Source: Planctomycetota bacterium (GTDB taxonomy: Bacteria > Planctomycetota > UBA1135). From it: a stretch of DNA of 39,150 nt. The notes under the pieces were generated by a model, which had not been told where the DNA came from, did no database searches, and saw nothing but the letters and a program-made list of their open reading frames with translations. Location: contig JASMKM010000035.1 in the NCBI GenBank assembly GCA_030749235.1, positions 1 through 39,150 on the forward strand, given 5' to 3'. Position numbers and translations under genes: made by a program. Shown piece by piece: positions 16,751 through 25,419 of this stretch (positions are counted from its first letter, which is position 1; each line of letters starts with the position of its first letter).

Positions 16751-19434
16751 TGAGTCACGACAAGATTACCTTCAATCTCGATGGCGAGGACATGCAAGTC
16801 GATGCTGGCACCAGCTTGTTGGATGCCTGTCGCAGCAAGGGTGCGCAAGTCCCCACCTTGTGTCACGAGGATCGCCTGGAGCCTTTCGGCGGCTGCCGTA
16901 TGTGCCTTGTGGAATTGGATGGCGCACCGCGACCCGTGCCGGCGTGCAAGACCAACGCCTCGGAAGGCATGGTGGTGCGCTCCGCTTCCGAATCCCTGGA
17001 GCGTGTGCGCGGCACGATCGCCGAGATGTTTATGGCCGAGCACCGTCCGTCGCAAGGCGGTCGACCCAATGCCATGGAGAAGGTCGCCAAACGCTTCGAC
17101 CTTGGTGCGCCGCCAATCCAGTTCCCCAAGCGCACCGAGTATCACGACCACAACCGCTTCATCGGTTTCGACACCGACGCTTGCATCCTATGCAACCGTT
17201 GCGTGCGCTACTGCGACGAGATTATGCAGGTCACCGCGCTCGAACATTTCGGCCAAGGGCCGGATGCAATCGTGCAGCCCACCGACGGCTTGTCCTTTCT
17301 TGACACATCCTGCGAACTGTGCGGTGGCTGTGTCTCGAGTTGCCCGACCGGTGCGCTTTACGAGAAGCAAGCACAAGGCATCGAGGAGTCTTCCTGCGAG
17401 ACCACCCGCACAGTCTGCACTTTCTGCGGCGTGGGTTGCGTAATCGACCTGAACACCAAGGATGGCAATGTCGTCAAGGTCACCGCTGAGGAAGGCGTGG
17501 GTCCGAACGACGGACACCTGTGTACCAAGGGGCGGTTCGCGTGGCAGTTCATCCATCACGAGGATCGCCTGAGCGAACCATTGGTGCGCGGTGACGACGG
17601 CGAGCTGCATGCCGTAAGTTGGGAAGAAGCCTATGCGCGCGTTGTCGAGGGCCTCTCGAAGGTCAAGCAGGAACACGGTGCCGACAGCATCGGCTTTCTG
17701 GCTTCGAGTCGTTGCACCAACGAGGATGTCTATGCCTTGCAGAAGTTGGCGCGCTCGGTGATCGGCACCAACAACGTGCATAGTTGCGCAGCGACGTGAC
17801 ATGGTCCGACCGTCTACGGCCTGGTCAGGTCGTTGGGTGCAGGAGCGATGACAAACTCGATTGCCGAAATCGAAGATACCGATTGTCTATTTGTGATCGG
17901 CAGCAACACTACCGAGGCGCACCCGGTGTTGGCCCTACGCATGAAGAAGGCCATGCGCCGTGGTGCCAAGTTGATCGTCGCCGACCCACGTCGTACTTGG
18001 TTGGCACAGCGTGCCGACATCCATTTGCAGTTGAAGCCGGGGACCGACATCCCGCTGGTCAACGCGATGGCCCACGTAATCTTGAAGGAAGGCCTGCAGG
18101 CACAGGATTACATTCACAACCTCACCGAGAATTACGAAGCATTCGCCAAGGCCGTCGGGGAATGGCCGCCCGAACGCGCCGCTGAGATCTGCGGAGTAGA
18201 GGCAGAGGACATTCGCAAAGCCGCGCGCGCTTACGCGACCACCGATCGTTCGGGGATCTATTACACGCTCGGCATTACCGAGCATGTTTGCGGTGTTGAT
18301 AACGTGCGCACACTTTCGAATCTGGCGCTGGCTACTGGACACCTGGGGCGCGAAGCTGTCGGCGTGAATCCTTTGCGTGGCCAGAACAATGTGCAAGGTT
18401 GCAACGACATGGGCAACAACCCGGTTTACCTGCCGGGATACCAGCTGGTCGCCGAAGAGGAGAACCGTGCGCGCTTCGAAAAGGCTTGGGGTACGCCGTT
18501 GAGTGCAGAGCCGGGCTTGCGGCTTGACCAGATGATGGACCGCATGCATACCGGCGAGCTCCGTGCCTTTTACGTGATGGGCGAGGATCCGCTAATCTCG
18601 GAGCCGAACCTGGCGCATGTCGAGGAAGGCTTCGACAAGGTCGACTTCGTGGTCAGCCAAGACATCTTCCTCAACGAGACATCCCGTCGCCATGCCGATG
18701 TCGTCCTTCCTGCGACTTGTTTCGCCGAGAAGGATGGCACCTTCACCAATTCTGAGCGCCGCGTGCAGCGCGTACGTAAGGCGGTGGAAGCGCCCGGCAG
18801 CGCGCGCCCCGACCTGGAGATCATCACCGAGATCGCCAAGCGCCTTGGTGCGCAGTGGCTACCCGCCGACCCACAGGCCTATTGGGACGAGGTCGCCGAC
18901 CTGATGCCGAAATTCTTCGGAATCCGTTACGACCGCATCGAAGAAACCGGCTTGCAATGGCCATGTCCTGACCGCGATCATCCCGGCTCGAAGTTCCTGC
19001 ACGAAGGCGCACCAATCCGCGGCAAGGGTGTGTTCTATGGCGTCGACCACGTGCCGCCTTGGGAGGAGCCGGACGAGGAATACCCATTCCTGTTGACCAC
19101 TGGCCGCACCTTGTATCACTACAACGCCGCTACCCAGACCGCGCGCAGTGATGGCTTGGTCGATAAGCAAGAATCCAACTTCATTGAGATCGCGCCGGCA
19201 GATGCGCGCGACTTGGGCGTCAGCGACGGCATGCTTGTGCAGGTGGAATCGCGTCGAGGTCAGGTCGATGCCTTGGCTGTGGTCACCGATCGCCTGTCTC
19301 CCGGCGTCATGTGGATGCCGATGCACTTCTCCGCTGCGCGCGCCAACGTGCTTACCGGCGATGGCCGTGATTCCGAGGTCGGGACTCCCGAATACAAAGT
19401 CACGGCGGTACGATTAGCAACACATGGGCATTGA
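16750..19434 (+). CDS. NAD-dependent formate dehydrogenase catalytic subunit, selenoprotein (Sec at codon 350)
   Basis: The ORF track splits this gene into 16750-17799 and 17833-19434, which share one frame. The interrupting TGA (17797-17799) falls where FdhA family members have catalytic Cys or Sec: HSCAAT-U-HGPTVYG. Read through, it is 894 residues. Residues 38-66 are a NuoG-like [2Fe-2S] domain (C38, C49, C52, C66). C145-C155 and C188-C198 are two ferredoxin [4Fe-4S] motifs. C223/C226/C230 and a Cys in DGHLCTKGRF bind the proximal cluster, followed by the molybdopterin domain with NPLRGQNNVQG. The His-Cys3 cluster motif usual at about residues 95-115 is absent (AEHRPSQGGRP). It oxidises formate using a bis-MGD Mo or W cofactor. 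It overlaps the SLC13 gene by 11 bp. Confidence 0.93.
17797..17840 (+). promoter_or_regulatory. UGA selenocysteine codon with candidate bacterial SECIS hairpin
   Basis: The in-frame TGA is at 17797-17799. Just downstream, CGACC (17807-17811) can pair with GGTCG (17828-17832), leaving a loop of about 16 nt whose interior can pair further (CCG/CGG). This is the right distance for the SelB-bound apical hairpin, which in bacteria lies inside the coding region directly after UGA. The stem is short and I could not fold it computationally. The protein context supports Sec more strongly than the hairpin does. Confidence 0.6.
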
Positions 19435-21283
19435 AGGCGTCCTGGCTCTAGCGCTCGTCGCAGCAATCCTGGTCCTGCTCGTCACCGAGAAGGCCAGTAT
19501 TGATGCAATTGGAATCGGCTTATTGGTCGTACTGATTGGCGCAGGTCAAATTCTGCGCTTCTTCGACCCGAACTTTGATCCGGCCACGCAACTACTGGGC
19601 CCCCAAGATGCCATGACCCTGTTCGGCAACTCGGCGGTACTGACCATCGCCGCCTTGTACGTCATGGGCGAAGGCTTGTCGCGCACTGGCGCAGTGGAAT
19701 TCTTCGCGCGCACGGTGTTGCGCGTCTCCGAAGGCCGTGAACGCCGTGTGATTCTCGCGGTGGCCTTAATGGCCGGCATCACGTCGGCCTTCCTGAACAA
19801 CACAGCGGTGGTCTTGGTGTTCATCCCGGTCTTGGTGGACATGGCACAGAAGACGGGCATCGCGATCACGCGATTGCTGATCCCGATGGCCTTCGCCACC
19901 ATCCTCGGCGGCATGTGCACGTTGGTCGGCACCTCGACGAATTTGCTGGTGAGCGAGATGGCGGCCGAAGCCGGATATGAACCAATCGGCATGTTCGAGC
20001 TTTCGCCGATTGGCCTGCCGCTGCTGGTCATCAGCGTGATCTTCATCGCCGCCTTCGCACGCAAGTTGTTGCCTAGCCGCCAATCGCTGACCGCGATGAT
20101 GGCCAACTCCAACCACCGCGAATACGTCACCGAGCTTCAAATAGGGCCGAACTCACCGCTGCGCGATCGCACCTATAAGGAAGCCTTCGCCGACGTCCGC
20201 GCTGACCTGCTGTTTTTTGCACGCGGCGAAGAGATGGTGTGGCCGCCGTACTTCAACGAGACCATCGAAGAGGGCGACGTTGTCATGTTACGTGGCACGG
20301 TCGACCACCTTGCCGGCTTGCAGGATGAGCTTGGCCTGAAGCTCTTCAACGAGGCGCGCTTCGACCCCAAGAGCATGCAGTTCTTCGAACTGGCGGTGTC
20401 GCCGCACTCGCCGATGGTCGGGCGCACTATCGGCGACCTGCACCTGTGGCGTGATTACGGAGCGATTACCGTGGCGGTGCTGCGTAATAACCAGCACATC
20501 CGCGAGCGTGCATCCAAACAGGTGCTGCAACCTGGCGACCTGCTGTTGGTCTGTGGTGAGGAGTCGTCGCAGACGCGTCTGCGTGCCAGTACCGATTTCT
20601 TCCTACTGACTGGTGCGCATAACTGGGTCATGTTGCGCGGCTTGGCGCGGCGCTCGTTACTAATCACTATTATCATCATGGTCGCCTTCTCGATGGCGTC
20701 GCTCACCCATAACAACAGCCTGATCCCCTTCGCGGCCTTGAGCGGTGCGGTCGCGATGATCGCCAGCGGTTGCTTGACGGCGCGTCGCGCTTATCGGGCG
20801 ATCGACTGGCCGATTCTGCTGTTCATGGTCGGCACCATCGGTCTTGGCCGCGCCATGGAGAACACTGGTGCCGCTGCGGTAGTTGCGGAAGGACTTGTGC
20901 ATGGCCTGCAAGGCTTTGGTCCGATCGCCGCCCTAGGTGGATTGGCCTTATTGGGCTCAGTGATGTCCTCGATGGTCAGCAACCAGGCGGTCGCTGTCTT
21001 GCTCACCCCAATCGCCATCGGTGCGGCTGAAACGATCGCTCATGATCAAGGATTGGACCCGAGTAGTGGTCCAGGCTTGGCAATCACGCGTGCCTTCATC
21101 CTAGCCATCGCCATCAGCGCGTCGGTGTGCTTCGCCACGCCAATCGGCCATCAATCGAACCTGATGGTCTACGGCCCTGGCGGTTACCAGTGGAGGGACT
21201 TCCTGAAGGCAGGTATTCCGGTCAGCATCATTGCGATGATTGGCATCGTCATTGGCGTGCCGTGGATGACCGGCGCCTTCTAA
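19424..21283 (+). CDS. SLC13/DASS-family permease with TrkA-C domains
   Basis: The 619-residue membrane protein has two transport halves separated by a soluble region. The first half contains the family motif SAFLNNTAVVLVFIPVLVDM and GGMCTLVGTSTNLLVSEMA. The second contains MSSMVSNQAVAVLLTPIAIG and CFATPIGHQSNLMVYGPGGY. Between them, roughly residues 225-390, lie two TrkA-C (RCK-C) units (ELQIGPNSPLRDRTYKEAFA; FELAVSPHSPMVGRTIGDLHL), which usually bind a regulatory ligand. Relatives move sulfate, dicarboxylates, arsenite or other anions, often with Na+. The start lies within the last 11 bp of the formate dehydrogenase gene, so translation is probably coupled. A role in moving an anion tied to that enzyme is an inference; it is not a FocA or OxlT type. 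Confidence 0.88.
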   Translation: MGIEGVLALALVAAILVLLVTEKASIDAIGIGLLVVLIGAGQILRFFDPNFDPATQLLGPQDAMTLFGNSAVLTIAALYVMGEGLSRTGAVEFFARTVLRVSEGRERRVILAVALMAGITSAFLNNTAVVLVFIPVLVDMAQKTGIAITRLLIPMAFATILGGMCTLVGTSTNLLVSEMAAEAGYEPIGMFELSPIGLPLLVISVIFIAAFARKLLPSRQSLTAMMANSNHREYVTELQIGPNSPLRDRTYKEAFADVRADLLFFARGEEMVWPPYFNETIEEGDVVMLRGTVDHLAGLQDELGLKLFNEARFDPKSMQFFELAVSPHSPMVGRTIGDLHLWRDYGAITVAVLRNNQHIRERASKQVLQPGDLLLVCGEESSQTRLRASTDFFLLTGAHNWVMLRGLARRSLLITIIIMVAFSMASLTHNNSLIPFAALSGAVAMIASGCLTARRAYRAIDWPILLFMVGTIGLGRAMENTGAAAVVAEGLVHGLQGFGPIAALGGLALLGSVMSSMVSNQAVAVLLTPIAIGAAETIAHDQGLDPSSGPGLAITRAFILAIAISASVCFATPIGHQSNLMVYGPGGYQWRDFLKAGIPVSIIAMIGIVIGVPWMTGAF

Positions 21284-21386
21284 GCGAGAGCAGGCACCGG
21301 CGGCGGCGTTCCTATTTGGCGAACCCCAGTCGAGCCCTTGCAACCGTCAGATTAGCCAAGGCTTGCCACCGAACCTGGAAGCAAAA

Positions 21387-22133
21387 CTACTTGCCGTCGC
21401 CGACGTCGGGCTCAGGGAAGTTGCCACCGCCGCGTGGAGTGTCCTGACGCAAGCGCGCCGGCTCCCCCTCGCTCTCTTCTTCGGGCGTTTCGGTACCGGG
21501 ACCTTCGCTGACCCACTGATAAAAGCCATCCTGCACCGCGTAGGCGCGACGGTCAATCGTGGCGTTCTCCATCCACCCACTGTTCGGGTCGAGGCCGAGC
21601 AAGTCGTAGTTGAGCCAGTAGTCCAGCTCGCCACGCGCCTGAATCTCGCGCATGGTGGTGGCCTGGCGCAGTAGGACGGCGGCCATCTCGACAGCTTCGA
21701 GCTGGAAGAAGGTCGAATCGTAGTTGCCGTCGCCGGTGGCATCTTCACCGCGCACGCGGGCGGTCATGAAACCATTCTCAGTGGGGTGGACGCCATCGCC
21801 GAACTGGGTGCGGGCGTCGGCCCAGCCAGCGGTCTCGATGCGTACGACCAGAATGCCCTCGTTCTTCAGGTGCAGCAGCACATCTGACATGCCTAGACTG
21901 AAAGTGGCAGCTTCAGCAGGGAATCCCCGCGAATATGGCGATTCGGTAAGAAATTGGTTTGCCATACCTACGGCCTGCTCAAGGCGGGCGTAGGAGGCAA
22001 ATTCTGCGGTGTCAGGGGCAGCCTCACGAAGGCGATAGAGGCGAACCGGCTCTGCCGAACAGGCGGCAAGAACAAGAATTGGGAGTAGTGCTAGAGGGCG
22101 GATTTTCATCGCTGAAAAGAGTCTTGTGACCAT
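21387..22133 (-). CDS. Hypothetical lipoprotein
   Basis: The ORF track starts at 22412, but the real start is probably the ATG at 22133 (MVTRLFSAMKIRPL), preceded by GGAG about 10 nt away; the ATG at 22109 is an alternative. The signal peptide ends with the lipobox LVLAACS. The mature part (about 225 residues) contains helical stretches (FASYARLEQAVGMANQFL, AVEMAAVLLRQATTMREIQ) and an acidic C-terminus rich in Glu, Pro and Gly (ETPEEESEGEPARLRQD). I do not recognise a family. It is divergent from the Spy-like gene with about 90 bp between starts. It is likely anchored in the periplasmic or outer membrane. Confidence 0.7.
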   Translation of the reverse strand: MVTRLFSAMKIRPLALLPILVLAACSAEPVRLYRLREAAPDTAEFASYARLEQAVGMANQFLTESPYSRGFPAEAATFSLGMSDVLLHLKNEGILVVRIETAGWADARTQFGDGVHPTENGFMTARVRGEDATGDGNYDSTFFQLEAVEMAAVLLRQATTMREIQARGELDYWLNYDLLGLDPNSGWMENATIDRRAYAVQDGFYQWVSEGPGTETPEEESEGEPARLRQDTPRGGGNFPEPDVGDGK

Positions 22134-22223
22134 TCTCGTCTTTCTCCGGGTTCCGAGCAAGACAAGAATTTTTTGGGTCGAATCAGAACCATATTCTCGT
22201 TTAGGGGTTATCCTCCTCTTCTC

Positions 22224-22991
22224 ATGAATCAAATCGGACAAACCTTCCTCATCTTCGTGACCGGCCTCGCAGGCGGCATCCTTGGCTCCATTGCCCTTGG
22301 TCCAGCCGCCGATTCCACGGATCCAGGGACAAGCGGCCAAGGCCAGCCCGCGCTTACTTCCGACAGCGAGTTGTCGGCCGTCATCGATGCCATGCAGGGC
22401 GACATGGCCCAACTCGGCAACGAGATTTCCCAGCAGAAGAGCGCAATCCAGTCCTTGGATGCGCGTTTGGCCAACATCCAGGCCTTGCAGGGCAACAGCC
22501 CGAGCGGCCCCTCCTTGTCTGGCCTGGATCCCGCCGAGATTCCTTCCGGCTCCAGCTTCGACGCGGCTGTCAACGCTGCGATCGAGAAGCGTGAGGCCGA
22601 CGAAGCCGCGGAGCGGGATGCCCGCCGCGCCGAGCGTCGCGAGGAACAGATGGAGCGACGCATGGAGAACTACGTCACCGAACTGGGCCTGGACGCAGCA
22701 CAGGCGGATCAGATGAAGACCATCCTCCTGGAGACCGATACTGCGCGCAGCGATTTCTTCACCGAGATGCGTGATTCGGGCAACATGAATCGCGAGACCA
22801 TCCGCGACATGATGAGCGAGCTGAACGAAACCCAGAACGAGAAGCTGAGCGAGGTTTTGAACCCCACCCAGATGGAGCAGTACACCGAGATGTCCTCGAA
22901 TAGAGGCTTCGGCGGAGGCTTCGGCGGAGGCTTCGGCGGCCGAGGTGGTGGCAACACTGGCAGAGGCGGCGGCCGCAACAACGAGTTCTAA
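22224..22991 (+). CDS. Exported Spy/LTXXQ-like helical protein with Gly-rich tail
   Basis: The track's TTG at 22173 is replaced by the ATG at 22224 (MNQIGQTFLIFVTGLAGGIL), which opens a signal anchor. The 255-residue product then has a coiled-coil stretch (AVIDAMQGDMAQLGNEISQQ) and a highly charged helix (EKREADEAAERDARRAERRE). A segment resembling CpxP/Spy or LTXXQ proteins follows: YVTELGLDAAQADQMKTILLE and LNETQNEKLSEVLNPTQMEQY. It ends in FGGG and RGGG repeats. Such proteins act as periplasmic chaperones or stress sensors, but similarity here is by pattern only. A perfect 16-bp terminator follows. Confidence 0.72.
   Translation: MNQIGQTFLIFVTGLAGGILGSIALGPAADSTDPGTSGQGQPALTSDSELSAVIDAMQGDMAQLGNEISQQKSAIQSLDARLANIQALQGNSPSGPSLSGLDPAEIPSGSSFDAAVNAAIEKREADEAAERDARRAERREEQMERRMENYVTELGLDAAQADQMKTILLETDTARSDFFTEMRDSGNMNRETIRDMMSELNETQNEKLSEVLNPTQMEQYTEMSSNRGFGGGFGGGFGGRGGGNTGRGGGRNNEF
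22905..22940 (+). repeat. Three tandem 12-bp repeats coding for GFGG units
   Basis: GGCTTCGGCGGA is repeated at 22905-22916 and 22917-22928, with a near copy ending in C at 22929-22940. It lies in frame in the Gly-rich tail of the Spy-like protein, so copy number could vary without a frameshift. Confidence 0.85.
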
Positions 22992-23032
22992 CTCGTCGGG
23001 TTTAATTCCTCAGAGCTAGTCTCACCTCAGGC

Positions 23033-23542
23033 TCATCCTTCAACCGAGGTCATGTGAATCCACATGACCTCGGTTGTTTTTCCATCCGGGTAGCTGAAGG
23101 TCATCGTGTAATCGAATTCACCCTCCCCCAGCACGCTGGTGCCGTGGATGATGACGTCAATGTTGGGGTCGATCCAATCCTGGCCAGGCGCCTTGGAATG
23201 CATGGTCTTGCTTGTGGCATCCCAATCGCCGTAGGAAATGGATTCAGGCTCTTCGGTGCTGTCCGTCCAGCTCTCTGCCCATTGGCCCCTGGCCTCGTCC
23301 CAACTGGTCACCGCATGGCCCGTGAAGCCCTCGTCGTAGGTCGAGGCGAAATCCCAAACCAGGGTGTCCTCGACACGCTTGACCACATAGGTAGCCTCGT
23401 AGGTGTTGACGTCTCCGAGCAGCTTGTGGGTGCCGCTCCAATTGCCGACGAAGCCAGAGATCTCGTCAATTGGCTCCGCCTTACCGGCGCAGGAGCAGAA
23501 GGCAGTGATGGTCAGGGCACAGGTTGCAAGCTTGAGAATCAT
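23033..23542 (-). CDS. DUF1579-like lipoprotein of unknown function
   Basis: The 169-residue product has a signal peptide ending at AFCSCAG (lipobox-like, Cys18). The mature part looks like a small beta-barrel domain: GFVGNWSGTHKLLGDVNTYEATY, DTLVWDFASTYDEGFTGHAV, then FDYTMTFSYPDGKTTEVMW. This strand pattern and the opening 'GNWSGT' resemble DUF1579 or lipocalin-like proteins, usually found as small exported proteins. Its last 12 or so codons lie in the palindrome that terminates the converging Spy-like gene. The phosphatase-like lipoprotein gene lies 17 bp upstream, so both are probably one transcript. No enzymatic role can be stated. Confidence 0.72.
   Translation of the reverse strand: MILKLATCALTITAFCSCAGKAEPIDEISGFVGNWSGTHKLLGDVNTYEATYVVKRVEDTLVWDFASTYDEGFTGHAVTSWDEARGQWAESWTDSTEEPESISYGDWDATSKTMHSKAPGQDWIDPNIDVIIHGTSVLGEGEFDYTMTFSYPDGKTTEVMWIHMTSVEG
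23041..23081 (+). terminator. Perfect 16-bp hairpin terminator, overlapping the converging gene's 3' end
   Basis: CAACCGAGGTCATGTG (23041-23056) is followed by the loop AATC, then the exact complement CACATGACCTCGGTTG (23061-23076) running into TTTTT. It ends the plus-strand Spy-like transcript. The same bases are codons for TTEVMWIHMTSVEG at the C-terminus of the minus-strand gene. No T-tract follows on the minus strand. Confidence 0.92.
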
Positions 23543-23559
23543 GGTGGCTCCTATTTTGA

Positions 23560-24147
23560 TTAACGTGAACTAAGTTGCGCGGCGACGCGGTCGATCATGG
23601 GCCGCGGAATCGGACGGCAGCCTTCATTGGCGGCGACTTCAGCGGCCTCTTCAGGGCTCAAGCCTTCGGCAATGCCGCGGGCCAGAGCCCACACTGCGCT
23701 AACGCGTCCGCCGGAGCGGCAGTGGAGCAAGGTGTGGCCAGGACTCTCGGCCAAGGCAGCAGCCACCCGGTAGCCATCTTCCAGAGTGAAGTTGCTGCCG
23801 CTGCATGGGATCGAGACATAGTTCAATCCGGCGGCTTCCGCTGCGGCGCGTTCTTCCTTCACACCATCTTCGCGCTCGAATTGCAGGTTGATGATGGTGG
23901 TGTAGCCCAGGTCAGGAAGTTGGGCGACCTGTGCGGCGGAAATCTTGCCTCCGCCAGCGACCTTGCCGCTGAGTGCGGTGAAATTAGGAATATCGAGCAG
24001 GGCAGGAGGTGCAGAATCAGGATCGGTTGCCACGGGAATGTTGACTTTAGCACCTGCGGCGCCATCGTTTCCGGAGCCGAAGCCAGGGAAAGATGAACAG
24101 GAGGCGCAGAAAACTAGGGTTGGGAGCAAGAGGAGCTGCGTTTTCAC
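23560..24147 (-). CDS. Lipoprotein DSP/BLH-type phosphatase-like protein
   Basis: The 195-residue protein has a signal peptide with lipobox VFCASC (Cys17). The folded part begins FTALSGKVAGGGKISAAQVAQL, as in the beta-lactamase-hydrolase-like phosphatase (PF04273/TIGR01244) group: a product binding strand, then GYTTIINLQFEREDGVKEER. The active-site loop is LLHCRSGGRVSAVWAL, with nucleophile Cys143 and Arg148. This is Cys-X4-Arg, one residue shorter than the CX5R of classical tyrosine phosphatases; short loops are seen in this group, so phosphatase versus sulfurtransferase activity is open. Being a lipoprotein puts it outside the cytoplasm. It is divergent from the DUF1080 gene with 59 bp between starts. 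Confidence 0.78.
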   Translation of the reverse strand: MKTQLLLLPTLVFCASCSSFPGFGSGNDGAAGAKVNIPVATDPDSAPPALLDIPNFTALSGKVAGGGKISAAQVAQLPDLGYTTIINLQFEREDGVKEERAAAEAAGLNYVSIPCSGSNFTLEDGYRVAAALAESPGHTLLHCRSGGRVSAVWALARGIAEGLSPEEAAEVAANEGCRPIPRPMIDRVAAQLSSR

Positions 24148-24206
24148 CGTCGAACCCTAGCAGCATTCAGCAACGCCAGTCCCGGGATTTTCGATATGCT
24201 CACGGC

Positions 24207-25007
24207 ATGAAACGGATTGCTCTCCTCGTCGCCCCGGCCCTGTGCCTATCGATTCCATTACTGGCGGGTGATGATTCCGCCACCCAAGATCCAGCGAAGA
24301 AGAGCCCTGGCTACGACGACACGCCGGTCTTGCCGGGCCAAGAATGGCGCGTGCATGACAGCAAACGACCTCAGCCCCCGAAGGTCGCAGCAGCGAAAGT
24401 AGTCGGCGGCGCCCCTTCCGATGCGGTCGTGCTGCTGGGTGGAAATGACCTTTCGATGTGGCAGCGTGGCAACGGCGATGCTGCGGTGTGGAAGCTGGAA
24501 GATGGCATCATGGAGGTCAACGGCACCGGCAGCATTCGTACTCGTGACGAGTTCGGGGATTGCCAACTGCATGTCGAATGGGCTACGCCAGCCGACAGTG
24601 ATGGTGATTCACAAGGCATGGGCAATAGTGGTGTGTTCTTGATGGGGCTTTATGAAATCCAGGTATTGGATTCACATAGCAACGTCAGTTATGCCGATGG
24701 TTCGGCGGGCGCCATCTATGGCCAATACCCGCCCGACGTGAACGCAAGCCGCGCACCAGGTGAGTGGCAGGTCTACGACATCGTGTTCACCGCACCGCGG
24801 TTTGATGACGAAGGTAAGCGCATCAGTGCTGCGCGATTTACCGTAATGCACAACGGCGTTTTGATTCACAACAACCGTGAAATTCTTGGCCCAACGACGC
24901 ACCGCAACTTACCGCCAAAGGGCGGTACGGCAGTGAAGGGCCCGGTAAGTTTGCAAGACCACGGCAATCCGGTGCGCTACCGCAACATTTGGATTCGTCC
25001 GCTGTAG
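24207..25007 (+). CDS. Secreted DUF1080 (3-keto-disaccharide hydrolase) family protein
   Basis: The ATG at 24207 (MKRIALLVAPALCLSIPLLAG) replaces the track start at 24093, which would read into the divergent gene. The signal peptide is followed by a short linker and a single DUF1080 domain of about 200 residues: VVLLGGNDLSMWQRGNGDAAVWKLEDG, then EFGDCQLHVEWATPADSDGD, GNSGVFLMGLYEIQVLDSH, and a C-terminal VSLQDHGNPVRYRNIWIRPL, the family's signature ending. This concanavalin-like beta-sandwich acts on glycans; some members cleave 3-keto-glycosides. Such proteins are abundant in planctomycetes and verrucomicrobia. Exact substrate is unknown. The total is 266 residues, a complete single-domain protein. 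Confidence 0.9.
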   Translation: MKRIALLVAPALCLSIPLLAGDDSATQDPAKKSPGYDDTPVLPGQEWRVHDSKRPQPPKVAAAKVVGGAPSDAVVLLGGNDLSMWQRGNGDAAVWKLEDGIMEVNGTGSIRTRDEFGDCQLHVEWATPADSDGDSQGMGNSGVFLMGLYEIQVLDSHSNVSYADGSAGAIYGQYPPDVNASRAPGEWQVYDIVFTAPRFDDEGKRISAARFTVMHNGVLIHNNREILGPTTHRNLPPKGGTAVKGPVSLQDHGNPVRYRNIWIRPL

Positions 25008-25026
25008 CTGCGTCGCAATGTTGGCT

Positions 25027-25419
25027 TTATGGCAACAACTTAATGCCCACAGCTGAAGACGCCAAAGTTGGGTGTCGTGGGATTGGAATCACCACGGCAA
25101 TCCAATACATGGTTTCGCCGATGAAGCCTGAGTGGCCACCAGCTGGCAGCGCGAGGTCGGCGGAGGCATCGCCGTTGGCGTCAAGTATGCCGACCTGTCC
25201 GGCCATGCCATGAATCGGGGCACCCATGATGACTTCGCGCAGGACGCGTGAGTCACCAAGTCCATAGGCGGTTCCGAGGAAGTCACTGCGGACGACCCCC
25301 CAGGTAGGCGACGGGAACAGCTGGTAGCTGCGGCCAGCTTCGCTCACTGGGAAATCGATTTGCCAATGCACATTTCCGCCGCCACTGATCGAGAGGCTCT
25401 GCGGAGAGACGAAGATCGT
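25027..25419 (-). pseudogene. Orphan C-terminal module of a planctomycete-type secreted protein
   Basis: The track ORF begins at a GTG (25371), but the frame is open from directly after the PlsC stop TGA (25422-25420): TIFVSPQSLSISGGGNVHWQ. The 130 residues match, along their whole length, the C-terminal module of the FG-GAP protein at 33639. Compare FPVSEAGRSYQL with FPPSEAGFRYIL, GILDANGDASADLALPAG with GILDASGNASSQLNMPPG, and ASSAVGIKLLP with VSNAIGVLLEP. It has no signal peptide and no propeller, so it is probably a remnant of a larger deleted gene. It is co-directional and in frame with PlsC, but there is no reason to expect read-through. Confidence 0.7.

Noticed and set aside
21284-21386. 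Terminator after the SLC13 permease gene
   Set aside because: No convincing stem with T-tract was seen in this 103-bp gap.
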